Source of the DNA: Candidatus Mediterraneibacter stercorigallinarum
GTDB taxonomy: Bacteria; Bacillota; Clostridia; Lachnospirales; Lachnospiraceae
Length of the DNA stretch: 35,670 bases
Direction: 5' to 3'
Assembly: GCA_019116185.1 (NCBI GenBank)
Contig: DXCD01000232.1
Span: 1 to 35,670 of the forward strand
Notes under the pieces: generated by a model
What the model was told of the DNA's origin: nothing
Database searches by the model: none
What the model saw: only the letters and a program-made list of their open reading frames with translations
Position numbers and translations under genes: made by a program
In this document: piece by piece, positions 23,480-31,245 of the stretch
Position numbering within the stretch: position 1 is the stretch's first letter
How the letters are laid out: the number at the start of each line of letters is the position of its first letter

Positions 23480-23504
23480 AGCAGACAGAAAAGGAGCAGA
23501 CATT

Positions 23505-24200
23505 ATGCTGAAATCATATATTGCATTTGATATTGAAACAACCGGGCTTAATCCTATGGAAAATGAGATCATAGAGATTGGGGCGCTGAAAGTGCGGGAC
23601 GGCAGAGTGGCGGAACGGTTCATGGAATTCATCCATCCCCTTTCCCCCATCTCTCCGATGATCACAGGGCTTACCGGGATCACGAACGAGATGGTGACAG
23701 ACGCAAGATCCCGCAGCCAGGTCGTATCGGACTTTCTCGACTTCTGCGGAGATGATGTCCTGATCGGACATAACGTGATCTTTGATTACAGTTTTGTGAA
23801 ATGCAGCGCCGTACAGGATGGGCTTGCGTTTGAAAAGATGGGCATTGATACCCTGAAGATCGCCAAAAAGGTACATGCGGATCTGGAGTCAAAGAGCCTG
23901 GGCAGACTGTGCGACTACTATCACATTGAGAATAAGTCCGCACACCGCGCCTATCATGACGCTCTCGCCACGGCAAAGCTCTACCAGACGCTGGCACACT
24001 ATTTTGAAGAGACCGATCCAAAGCTCTTCAAACCCGTACAGCTTACATATAAAGTAAAAAAGCCTCAGCCAGCCACGCCGAAACAGATCTCGTTCCTCAA
24101 CAGCCTGATACAGAAACGGGGCGTAAAAATGGACTGGGATCCCGAGGCCCTCACCCGGAGCGAAGCGTCACGGATGATCGATGGGCTGCTGAAAGGATAA
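23505..24200 (+). CDS. DnaQ-like 3'-5' exonuclease (DEDDh)
   Basis: This 231-residue exonuclease is related to the DNA polymerase III epsilon/PolC proofreading domain. The DEDDh residues are visible: D9 and E11 in AFDIETTG, D94 in GHNVIFDYSF, and H147 with D152 in HRAYHDALAT. After the domain (to about 170) comes a C-terminal extension with TPKQISFLNSLI and LTRSEASRMIDGL, a short helical module that I associate with mobile-element and nucleic-acid-binding proteins. The start at 23505 has AAAAGGAG upstream. It stands alone rather than beside a polymerase gene and may act in repair. Confidence 0.9.
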   Translation: MLKSYIAFDIETTGLNPMENEIIEIGALKVRDGRVAERFMEFIHPLSPISPMITGLTGITNEMVTDARSRSQVVSDFLDFCGDDVLIGHNVIFDYSFVKCSAVQDGLAFEKMGIDTLKIAKKVHADLESKSLGRLCDYYHIENKSAHRAYHDALATAKLYQTLAHYFEETDPKLFKPVQLTYKVKKPQPATPKQISFLNSLIQKRGVKMDWDPEALTRSEASRMIDGLLKG

Positions 24201-24254
24201 TCCCGGGATTTGCTTTTAATCTTTGTCCTTTGTCATCTTTTCGGGGCGCTCCCA

Positions 24255-24401
24255 GTGAAAGATTTACGCAAAAGATATCAGCTCAAAAACAGTCTCGAAG
24301 TCTGCGAGGCTTTTCCAAATGGAATTCCTGAAGATGTAATAGGGGAGTCTTTCGAAAAGGAATGTAATAACGGCATTTTCTTTGAAGAAGCCGAAGAATA
24401 G
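24255..24401 (+). CDS. Small hypothetical protein with a CEAFPNGIP motif
   Basis: A 48-codon frame starts at GTG 24255, with GGGGCG as a possible ribosome site; the open frame extends back to 24210. The segment VCEAFPNGIPEDV and the ending CNNGIFFEEAEE resemble the C-terminal half of small Cys-containing bacterial proteins that end in NGIxFE. The N-terminal half of that family, with its first cysteines, is absent, so this may be a truncated copy. Function is unknown. Confidence 0.4.
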   Translation: MKDLRKRYQLKNSLEVCEAFPNGIPEDVIGESFEKECNNGIFFEEAEE

Positions 24402-24447
24402 TTCTCATACAACTGTCAACACTCTCACCATGAAAGGATGTGTTACC

Positions 24448-24993
24448 ATGTCATTACTGCAGCAGAACAAAGAGTATACCATTGATGATATCTATGCCCT
24501 GCCGGACGGACAACGGGCGGAACTGATCGACGGCCAGATGTATATAATGGCGCCGCCTACACGTAGACATCAGCAAGTACTTCTATCTCTCAGCCGCAAG
24601 ATTGCCGACTACATTGACAAAAAAGCCGGCTCCTGCGAGGTCGATATTGCCCCATTTGCCGTATTTCTCAACGCGGATGATAAAAACTATGTTGAGCCGG
24701 ATATAAGCGTTATATGCAATCCCGACAAGCTCACAGACAAAGGCTGCACAGGTGCGCCGGACTGGATCATTGAGATCGTTTCCCCAGGCAGCAGGCGAAC
24801 AGACTACTATACCAAATTGTTCAAATACCGTACTGCCGGAGTTCGTGAATACTGGATTGTTGATCCGGAGAAAAACAGGATCATGGTTTATTCGTTTGAG
24901 TCCGACGATACCGCAGAATATACTTTCTCTGAGGCTGTCAAAGCCGGGATCTATGATGATCTGGAGATTGATTTCAGTTCAATAGATATCTAA
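24448..24993 (+). CDS. Uma2 family endonuclease (PD-(D/E)XK fold)
   Basis: This 181-residue protein is of the Uma2/DUF820 family, restriction-enzyme-like nucleases of unknown biological role. The characteristic order is present: YTIDDIYALPDGQRAELIDGQMY, then YVEPDISVIC with D85, then GAPDWIIEIVSPGSRRTDYYTKLFKYRTAGVREYWIVDP with E109. The start at 24448 has GAAAGGAT upstream; an upstream in-frame ATG at 24382 would overlap the small gene before it. Confidence 0.92.
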   Translation: MSLLQQNKEYTIDDIYALPDGQRAELIDGQMYIMAPPTRRHQQVLLSLSRKIADYIDKKAGSCEVDIAPFAVFLNADDKNYVEPDISVICNPDKLTDKGCTGAPDWIIEIVSPGSRRTDYYTKLFKYRTAGVREYWIVDPEKNRIMVYSFESDDTAEYTFSEAVKAGIYDDLEIDFSSIDI

Positions 24994-25003
24994 GAAAACA
25001 GTT

Positions 25004-25033
25004 GCCGCTTCACTTCATCACTGGTGGAGCGGC
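25004..25033 (+). terminator. Probable terminator of the Uma2 gene
   Basis: GCCGCTTCAC and GTGGAGCGGC pair across a 10-base loop with one G-U pair, 10 bases after the stop. The T-rich stretch follows after a short gap, and two GGTACTTTT repeats come next. Confidence 0.45.
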
Positions 25034-25066
25034 TTAATTCCATTTGGTACTTTTTTGGTACTTTTC

Positions 25067-25095
25067 TTGATTTCCTGCTGCCGTCATGTTATACT
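25067..25095 (+). promoter_or_regulatory. Promoter of queT
   Basis: TTGATT (25067-25072) and TATACT (25090-25095) are 17 bases apart. Predicted +1 is near 25102, giving a structured leader of about 205 nt. Confidence 0.65.
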
Positions 25096-25105
25096 ACTCC
25101 ACGTT

Positions 25106-25250
25106 GCAAAGCCCAATACAAGCAGGCTGTCACCGGCAGCCTGCTTTGCACGCTAAGGCGAAAACCAAGGTCTATCGGGCTTGCCGCCGATTCCCGGCGT
25201 AAAGGGAAGACAGAAAAGCCTTCCACCGGAAGCCTTTCCTGTCCGCTCAG
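25106..25250 (+). other. Structured queT leader of unknown class with an internal imperfect repeat
   Basis: The leader holds a strong hairpin (AGCAGGCTG / CAGCCTGCT, loop CACCGG-containing, flanked by GCAAA/TTTGC). It is followed by CGCCG-ATTCC-CGGCG and a second hairpin with CTTCC-ACC-GGAAG closed by GACAG/CTGTC. The two main hairpins share the pattern CACCGG-N-AGCCT, and each is followed by CGCT-N-AGGCG. I do not recognise it as a known riboswitch. It may be a dispersed repeat, an attenuator or part of the queT control region. Confidence 0.5.
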
Positions 25251-25253
25251 GCG

Positions 25254-25296
25254 CGTGTGTTCGAGACCTTCCACACGTAAAACAAAACTAAAGGAG
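25254..25296 (+). promoter_or_regulatory. PreQ1-I riboswitch candidate
   Basis: A stem CGTGTG / CACACG encloses a loop that begins TTC and contains ACCTT. It is followed by an A-rich strand and AAAACTAAAGGAG, the tail that marks the preQ1-I aptamer. CCTT of the loop can pair with AAGG of the ribosome site at 25291-25296, which would form the pseudoknot and hide translation initiation. The next gene is queT, the expected target. Confidence 0.72.
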
Positions 25297-25305
25297 AACT
25301 GAAAA

Positions 25306-25809
25306 ATGAAAGTATTCAAACACATCAATGTGCATTTCATGGCACAGGCGGCGATGATCGCCGCGATCTATGTAGTGGTAACACTGCTTGGCGCATCTTT
25401 TTCATACGGAGAGGTTCAGGTACGTTTATCAGAGGCGCTGACCATTCTTCCGGTATTTACCCCTGCCGCGATCCCAGGATTATTTATAGGATGCCTTCTC
25501 AGCAATATCCTCGGCGGCTGCATCCTTCCGGATATTATCTTCGGAAGCCTCGCCACCCTGATCGGCGCGGTATTTACATGGACGCTGCGCAATAAAAGCA
25601 AATATCTGGCGCCACTTCCACCGATCATCGCAAATGTGCTCATTGTACCTTTTATATTGAAATATGGCTATATGTTGCCGCTTCCCATCCCGTTCATGAT
25701 GCTGACCGTAGGGATCGGAGAAGTGATTTCCTGCGGAGTGCTGGGGCTGATCCTGCATACAGCGCTTAGCAGATATAAAGGGCTGCTGTTTATAAAAAAC
25801 GCTCGGTAA
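25306..25809 (+). CDS. queT: QueT family queuosine-precursor transporter (ECF S component)
   Basis: This 167-residue membrane protein takes up a precursor of the tRNA base queuosine. YGEVQVRLSEALTILPVFTPAAIPGLFIGCLLSNILGG and DIIFGSLATLIGA are diagnostic of QueT. Five to six membrane helices are visible. As an ECF S component it depends on EcfT and EcfA subunits that are not encoded here. The start has AAGGAG 9 bases upstream, and that site is part of the preQ1-I riboswitch candidate. A strong terminator follows about 50 bases after the stop. Confidence 0.93.
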   Translation: MKVFKHINVHFMAQAAMIAAIYVVVTLLGASFSYGEVQVRLSEALTILPVFTPAAIPGLFIGCLLSNILGGCILPDIIFGSLATLIGAVFTWTLRNKSKYLAPLPPIIANVLIVPFILKYGYMLPLPIPFMMLTVGIGEVISCGVLGLILHTALSRYKGLLFIKNAR

Positions 25810-25861
25810 ACGCAGCTGCAGTAACGGTCAGAAAACAATAAATGATTAAAAACGCTTCATA

Positions 25862-25913
25862 AAAAATCCATCTGCCGGATAGGAATACTTCCTGTTCCCG
25901 CAGATGGATTTTT
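25862..25913. terminator. Terminator of queT, probably bidirectional
   Basis: Perfect 14-base arms, AAAAATCCATCTGC and GCAGATGGATTTTT, enclose a 24-base loop and have A and T runs on both sides. It also serves the convergent propeller gene, which ends at 25983. Confidence 0.85.
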
Positions 25914-25982
25914 GTATTATCAACATTTCACTTCTGTTTTCTTTTCATTCGCTCCTGATCCTTTATTCCGGTCTCTATGGCA

Positions 25983-28457
25983 TTACCGCACATATCCGAT
26001 CAAAATATTTCCGCCGCCCTGGATCATGCTCTCCATTTCACTTATTCCTACGGTATATGCGGACCCGCTGTCAGGATCAATATAGGTGATATCTGTCGTA
26101 CTGTATCCGGTCAGAAGCACCGCATGATCCGCTGATGTAAGGGCGATCAGCGGACATCCTCTGTTGATCACATACAGCACCTGGTCCAGGGTGCAGCCTG
26201 TCAGGTCAATCCGCTGTGCCTCATAGGACTCCATATACCGCTCGCACGCCTCAAGGGAGGTCTCTTCCCCTTCCTTTGCAAAGGCTGCTGCTTCTGTGGA
26301 ATATACCAGATCCCGGTTTCCTCGTTCCCATACATATGCCTGGCCGGAGGTAACGACCACGCCGGACACTTCCTCTGCCTTCTGAACAGCATCTGCCGCA
26401 CTGTCACACACAGCGGCCAGGCTGCCCATGCCGTACACATAGAATTTCTCCGCCCCGCTTTCCACGCCAAGGTCGATCTCCACAGGATCTTTCTGAGCCA
26501 CCTGATCTGTCTTTGACACGGACGGCTCTGTACCTTCTATACTATCTTCGAATGTCAGCCGTACCTGCCTGCCGTCAGAGTCCGCGCTGTACGTCTCCAG
26601 CGTAAGCTTCGTATCCCTGCGCTCCTCATTATTCGTGACATACTCCTGAGATGCCGCGGCATACCGGTCGCCATCCCGCTGCAGCCGGTCCAGTGTGAGA
26701 AGATTATTCTCGATCGTGACACCTGTAATATAGATTCCCTGATCCTCAAAAGAGTAGCTTGCCTCTTCCTTATTTCCGGAACTGCGGATCTCCACCTCGT
26801 ACATCGGAGAGATCCCGCCGCCTGTCGGGGAAATGCCCTCATCCTCTGATCTTGCCTTCCCATATACAAAATCACCGTTTATAAATCCTAATGGCCGTAC
26901 AGATTCTCCGTCCGCGGCTTCCACTGTATAGCCTTCTCCGCTCTGCAGATTCAGCACCTGTATTCCTGCGCCTGTACCAGACGTTTCTTCTGCATTCTCT
27001 CCGTCTGGCTGTGATCCGTCAGTCTGATATGCCAGCATACCGCCGTCATCCGAGAGCGCATACTGCCCCTCTTCCAGCCCTTCTGCCAGCACAGTCTGCT
27101 CTCCCTGTTCCAGATCGATCTGATACAGTGTTCCACCGGTAAGGACATAGAGCATATCCTGTCCCTGTGAATAGTACACCATCTTGCCCAGCTCTTCTTC
27201 CGCGATGGGGGCAGACTTTGTGCTGGAAATAAATGCCTTTTCTTCAACTGTCAGATCTTGTCTGTCAAAATAATAGATGGCCGCGCCTACTTCACCCTCA
27301 TGGATGCCGCGGTTCATATATCCATAGACTGCAAACGCTATACTGCCGTTGTTATCCATGCTTATGATGCGGACGGTATGATCCCGGTTCCGGCTCCGCA
27401 CGTCCGCTCCTTCCTGGTCGGAAAAGCTGAACACTTTGACCAGCTTAGCATCTTCTGTCTCATAGAGCCAGAGATTACGCCCCTGTACAAAGGCAGCGAT
27501 CGTGCCCTCTTCATTCGTCTCATACTGCATCTCGTCAGGAACGATCCCGAACTGGATGCCGTTTCTGCCAAATGCCTGGCTGCTTCCGTCAAAGACTTTT
27601 TCCAGTTCCCGGTTGTAATCCAGCATATAGACCGTTCCTTCCACATACCTGATGCGGAAAAATTCACTTACATTATATACTCCGGTTTCCCCGCTGTCGT
27701 CCGTGCACGCGGTCTGATATTCTGCCAGCAGAGAGGTATATACAGAATTACTCTCTTTAATCTCCCACACTACATCCCCAAGCACCTGGGGCTGCAGATC
27801 CCCCCACAGGATATGGGTGATATCTGAATGAATATTCACCGTCTGGTAAGTTGTATTATCGCTTTCTTCTCCGGGCTCCAGATAAACACCGAGCTCCGCG
27901 GATTCATCGCCTGCCAGGGCCTTTGCCTGGAAATCCTGCGCAAAAGCAAGACACTCTGTCACCGCCAGATCATCTGGCCTTATGATCCTCGTGTAATAAC
28001 TGACCGAACGGTCATCATTTGTTTCAAGTATCACTTTGAGCACCGCCTCCTGAAGCGGCTCGGTAAGTATATTTCCCAGCTGAAGTACTGCCGCCTCCCC
28101 CTCTGCCGGCAGTTCCGCCTCACCTTCTTTATACTTCTCTTCGCCGTCCAAAGAGTATACTTCATACCGGATTCCGCTGACCGTGCTGCTGCCTTCTTCC
28201 AGGTTCATGGACAGAGTTCCGTCCTCGCCCAGCGGAGTAATGGTATCCCGCATTGCCGGGATCTCCATATCCTTCACGTATCCGGAGAGCGGATTAACCT
28301 GGTTCCCGTTCACAAGGAATGATATCCTTGGAATTGTCGGAGCCCCCATATCTACAATCTCGTCTTCTGTTCCCCTGTTTATGACCAGGCTGCTGATCAC
28401 AAGCGCCGCGGCAAATATGATCACCAGCACCCCTGCTTTGATTAGCCTTCTTTTCAT
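25983..28457 (-). CDS. Membrane-anchored beta-propeller protein with a C-terminal C39-like domain
   Basis: This 824-residue extracellular protein was not recognised as a named family. One N-terminal helix (about 7-27) anchors it. Residues 30 to about 180 look like beta-sandwich modules. Residues 200 to about 670 contain repeated four-strand units (NGSIAFAVYGYMNRG, MLYVLTGGTLYQIDLEQGE, DGGMLAYQTDGSQ) typical of a beta-propeller. The last 120 residues resemble a C39-type papain-like domain: DHAVLLTGY gives a histidine near 778 and YIDPDSG an aspartate near 794. I see no convincing catalytic cysteine motif before them, so it may be a non-catalytic peptidase fold. It starts 2 bases after the methyltransferase stop. 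Confidence 0.7.
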   Translation of the reverse strand: MKRRLIKAGVLVIIFAAALVISSLVINRGTEDEIVDMGAPTIPRISFLVNGNQVNPLSGYVKDMEIPAMRDTITPLGEDGTLSMNLEEGSSTVSGIRYEVYSLDGEEKYKEGEAELPAEGEAAVLQLGNILTEPLQEAVLKVILETNDDRSVSYYTRIIRPDDLAVTECLAFAQDFQAKALAGDESAELGVYLEPGEESDNTTYQTVNIHSDITHILWGDLQPQVLGDVVWEIKESNSVYTSLLAEYQTACTDDSGETGVYNVSEFFRIRYVEGTVYMLDYNRELEKVFDGSSQAFGRNGIQFGIVPDEMQYETNEEGTIAAFVQGRNLWLYETEDAKLVKVFSFSDQEGADVRSRNRDHTVRIISMDNNGSIAFAVYGYMNRGIHEGEVGAAIYYFDRQDLTVEEKAFISSTKSAPIAEEELGKMVYYSQGQDMLYVLTGGTLYQIDLEQGEQTVLAEGLEEGQYALSDDGGMLAYQTDGSQPDGENAEETSGTGAGIQVLNLQSGEGYTVEAADGESVRPLGFINGDFVYGKARSEDEGISPTGGGISPMYEVEIRSSGNKEEASYSFEDQGIYITGVTIENNLLTLDRLQRDGDRYAAASQEYVTNNEERRDTKLTLETYSADSDGRQVRLTFEDSIEGTEPSVSKTDQVAQKDPVEIDLGVESGAEKFYVYGMGSLAAVCDSAADAVQKAEEVSGVVVTSGQAYVWERGNRDLVYSTEAAAFAKEGEETSLEACERYMESYEAQRIDLTGCTLDQVLYVINRGCPLIALTSADHAVLLTGYSTTDITYIDPDSGSAYTVGISEMESMIQGGGNILIGYVR

Positions 28458-28459
28458 TC

Positions 28460-29653
28460 TTAGCTGTTCTCCCCTTTATTTCCGAGCAGCCGCCCCAGTG
28501 TAGGGCTGACTCCCAGAAATTGTATACATTTTTTTATTTCTTCAGCTGCTTTTTCATTTTCTTTTCCACTTTTAACCGCCCTGATCAAAATATTCTTCGG
28601 CGTGTGCTCCATGTCAATAAACTCAAGCACCTGCGTCTCATACCCCACGCTCTCCAGATATTTTGCCCGGAGGCCGTCAGTGGCAAGAGCAGCAAACCGC
28701 TCCCGCAAAAGCCCGTAATCCATAACCGGCGCCAGACAGGATTCACGTTCTGTCTGCTCCTTCGTCTGTTCCCGGTCTTCTGCAAACTGGGCATTCAGCT
28801 CATGCTGGCAGCACGGGACAGAAAGGATCACCTCCGCGCCCCAGCCCACTGCCTTTGCCAGCGCATAGTCTGTCGCCGTATCGCAGGCATGAAGCGTGAC
28901 CACCATGTCTACCTGATCCACACCGTCATAATCCGCGATATCACCTTCCAGGAAGGTCAGCTTCTCATAGCCATACTTCTTCGCCAGCTTCCCGCAGTGC
29001 GCGATGACCTCACTCTTCAGGTCCAGTCCGATAATACGTATGTCATATCCCTTAAGATCATGCAGATAATAGTACATGGCGAATGTGAGATATGATTTCC
29101 CGCATCCAAAGTCAAGGATCGTAAGCTCCCGGCCTTTATCAAGCCTGGGCAGGATATCTTCGACAAATTCCAGGAAACGGTTGATCTGGCGGAACTTGTC
29201 TGTCTTTGTCCGCACGATCTTCCCCTCTTCCGTCATGACCCCCAGGTCCTGCAGAAACGGAACCGGTATCCCTTCTTCCAGAATATAATGCTTCTTCCTG
29301 TTGTGGGAGCGGTCCGCGGGCGCCGCCGCTTTCTGTCTCCGTTTCCGTTTAATTGTCACCTTCCCTTTTTTGCTCACCAGCACCGTACACTCCTCCTGTA
29401 CGGTCTCGATCTGCATCTGTCCGAACTGCCCCATGTATTCCGTGAGCCTCCGGCATGCATCTGTCCCTGACAGGTTCTCATGGAACGCCTGCGTCCTGGT
29501 AAAGGATTCCAGTTGAAAGAACAGCTCCCCTTTCTTTTCAAGGGGACGTGCCTTTATCTTTATTATGCCCGTCTTGTCCCGCGGATTACTAATGACCGCG
29601 CGGATGAAATCTATATTCAGGATTTCCGTCAATAACCGTGAAATCTCCTCCAT
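28460..29653 (-). CDS. Class I SAM-dependent methyltransferase (Methyltransf_32 type)
   Basis: This protein has about 397 residues. The SAM-binding motif LDFGCGKSYLTFAMYYYL lies at about 180-197. It is followed by an acidic strand IIGLDLKSEV and by VVTLHACDTATDYAL and VPCCQH, the pattern of the Methyltransf_32 group, whose substrates are mostly unknown. Residues 1-110 form a separate N-terminal domain ending in a basic stretch (KRKRRQK) that could bind RNA. I chose ATG 29653 because GGAG lies 10 bases upstream; a TTG at 29662 is possible. The following propeller gene is tightly coupled, yet the functional link is unclear. Confidence 0.85.
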   Translation of the reverse strand: MEEISRLLTEILNIDFIRAVISNPRDKTGIIKIKARPLEKKGELFFQLESFTRTQAFHENLSGTDACRRLTEYMGQFGQMQIETVQEECTVLVSKKGKVTIKRKRRQKAAAPADRSHNRKKHYILEEGIPVPFLQDLGVMTEEGKIVRTKTDKFRQINRFLEFVEDILPRLDKGRELTILDFGCGKSYLTFAMYYYLHDLKGYDIRIIGLDLKSEVIAHCGKLAKKYGYEKLTFLEGDIADYDGVDQVDMVVTLHACDTATDYALAKAVGWGAEVILSVPCCQHELNAQFAEDREQTKEQTERESCLAPVMDYGLLRERFAALATDGLRAKYLESVGYETQVLEFIDMEHTPKNILIRAVKSGKENEKAAEEIKKCIQFLGVSPTLGRLLGNKGENS

Positions 29654-29735
29654 AAAAATCAAACTCCATTCCGGCTGTATACTGACCAGCCTGTATTTTT
29701 ACACCATTGTAAAACAAAAGTATTCCCGGTGCAAG

Positions 29736-29782
29736 AAAAAGACACCATCCCCGGCTTATATATCTGCCGCTGACAGTGTCTC
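29736..29782 (-). terminator. Terminator of the nad operon
   Basis: On the minus strand AGACAC(TGTC) and (GATG)GTGTCT form the base of a hairpin with an inner CGGC/GCCG stem, followed by TTTTTC. It lies about 25 bases after the niaR stop. Confidence 0.7.
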
Positions 29783-29804
29783 ATTCCTTTAGATACTCAA
29801 ACCC

Positions 29805-30329
29805 CTATGCTCTTTCTCTGTTCTCCTCTACGAGAAATCCTTTCTCCTCCAGCATTTCCCCGATCATATCCAGCGTCTCCTCGCTGTCCGCCTCCACGGT
29901 ATGATAATGGTATCCTGAAGTAATGTTTTTAAGCGGGCTGGATTTCCCGCTCTCCAGATCCCTGAGAAATTCCGTCACCCTGCGCCTGGAGCTGATGTTT
30001 AATTCTGCCTCCAGATGTCCGTACACTCTGTGGCTGACCATCACATTGCGCACACGGCCTCCCAGATCTACGATGGAGTTCAGCTCTTCCTCCACCTGCT
30101 CGTCTGTGTGTTTCACCTTAAAGACCCGCGCCACAGAGTGAGGCTCATTGATAATATATCCTCTGTTGGTGGAGAGGATGTCATGCCCTGCCGCGCGGAT
30201 CAGCGCAATATCCTGCACGATCACCTGGCGGCTCACATCATACGACTCTGCCAGCTTCTTCCCTGACACAGGGACCGCGCTCTCCCTGATCTGCTCTATG
30301 ATCGCTTCTCTTCTCTCAGCGCCTGTCAT
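29805..30329 (-). CDS. niaR: Niacin-responsive transcriptional repressor NiaR
   Basis: This 174-residue repressor senses niacin and controls NAD synthesis genes in Firmicutes. Residues 1-60 are a winged HTH (VSGKKLAESYDVSRQVIVQDIALIRAAG). Residues 70-174 form the 3H domain, named for its conserved histidines, seen here at H74, H100, H105, H141 and H143. I chose the start at 30329 because AGGAGG lies 7 bases upstream; a longer frame reaches 30404. It is the last gene of the nadABC operon, so it probably controls its own synthesis. Confidence 0.92.
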   Translation of the reverse strand: MTGAERREAIIEQIRESAVPVSGKKLAESYDVSRQVIVQDIALIRAAGHDILSTNRGYIINEPHSVARVFKVKHTDEQVEEELNSIVDLGGRVRNVMVSHRVYGHLEAELNISSRRRVTEFLRDLESGKSSPLKNITSGYHYHTVEADSEETLDMIGEMLEEKGFLVEENRERA

Positions 30330-30393
30330 CCGTCTTCCTCCTTCTAATATACAAATGCATAGGCCGCTTACTTCCGCCTCATGTCTCATTCTG

Positions 30394-31245
30394 TTATACA
30401 GCATGAAGGTTTTTCATGGAAATGTCAAGTATCGGAGCAGAATGTGTCAGCGCCCCGCTTGAAATATAATCCACCCCGATCTCTGCCAGCCCGGCGATAT
30501 TCTCTTTCGTCACATTACCCGAGCACTCGGTCTGCGCGCGCCCGTCAATGATGCGGGCTGCTTCTCTCATCTCTTCCGGGGACATATTGTCAAGCATAAT
30601 GATATCCGCTCCTGCCTCCACAGCCTCCCGGACCATGTCAAGATTCTCGACCTCGATCTCAATCTTCCTCACAAAAGGAGCATACTCTTTTGCCATCCTG
30701 ACCGCCCGGGCGACTCCGCCTGCTGCCCCGATATGATTATCTTTCAGCAGGACACCGTCGGACAGATTATATCTGTGATTATACCCGCCGCCCACACGCA
30801 CTGCATACTTCTCGAAGATCCGCATATTGGGCGTTGTCTTTCTGGTATCCAGAAGCTTTGTGCCGGTTCCTTCCAAAAGCTTTGCCACAGAGCGGGTATA
30901 GGTCGCGATCCCGCTCATTCTCTGAAGATAGTTCAGCGCCACTCTCTCTCCAGAAAGAAGGATCCGGATATCGCCCATAACCCTGCCCATGAGCTGGCCC
31001 TTTTTCACTTCATCTCCATCTTTGCAATAGAACTCTGCCTCCGTCTCCCCGTCAAGAAGCTGAAATACTCTTTGGAACACATCAAGCCCGGCAATCACGC
31101 CGTCTTCCTTGCAGATCAGATCCACCTGTCCTCTGACCGCCTCCTTCATCACTGCGTTCGTGCTTACATCCTCGCTTGAAATATCTTCCTTCAGCGCCTC
31201 CAGGATCAGATGATCCGCCTGGAGCGTCATTGTAATCTGATTCAT
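30394..31245 (-). CDS. nadC: Nicotinate-nucleotide pyrophosphorylase (carboxylating)
   Basis: This enzyme converts quinolinate and PRPP to nicotinate mononucleotide, the third step of de novo NAD synthesis. It has 283 residues, normal length. Diagnostic blocks are ALKEDISSEDVST, SGERVALNYLQRMSGIAT, TRKTTPNMRIFEKYAVRVGGGYNHRYNLSD and VLLKDNHIGAAGG. Catalytic arginines, lysines and histidines lie in these blocks, and the PRPP-side acidic ENLDMVREAV and MLDNMSPEE follow. The start overlaps the nadB stop as ATGA, so the two are coupled. Confidence 0.97.
   Translation of the reverse strand: MNQITMTLQADHLILEALKEDISSEDVSTNAVMKEAVRGQVDLICKEDGVIAGLDVFQRVFQLLDGETEAEFYCKDGDEVKKGQLMGRVMGDIRILLSGERVALNYLQRMSGIATYTRSVAKLLEGTGTKLLDTRKTTPNMRIFEKYAVRVGGGYNHRYNLSDGVLLKDNHIGAAGGVARAVRMAKEYAPFVRKIEIEVENLDMVREAVEAGADIIMLDNMSPEEMREAARIIDGRAQTECSGNVTKENIAGLAEIGVDYISSGALTHSAPILDISMKNLHAV

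Noticed and set aside
25106..25250. The queT leader as a cobalamin, THF or TPP riboswitch
   Set aside because: None of the conserved boxes of these classes that I know can be found in it.
25024..25302. A 92-codon open frame before queT
   Set aside because: It covers the promoter, the hairpins and the riboswitch candidate. The repeated peptide words simply reflect the repeated hairpin sequence.
26201..26470. Open frames within the propeller gene in other frames
   Set aside because: They are shadows with Trp/Arg-rich translations, which arise from the GC-rich third positions of the real gene.
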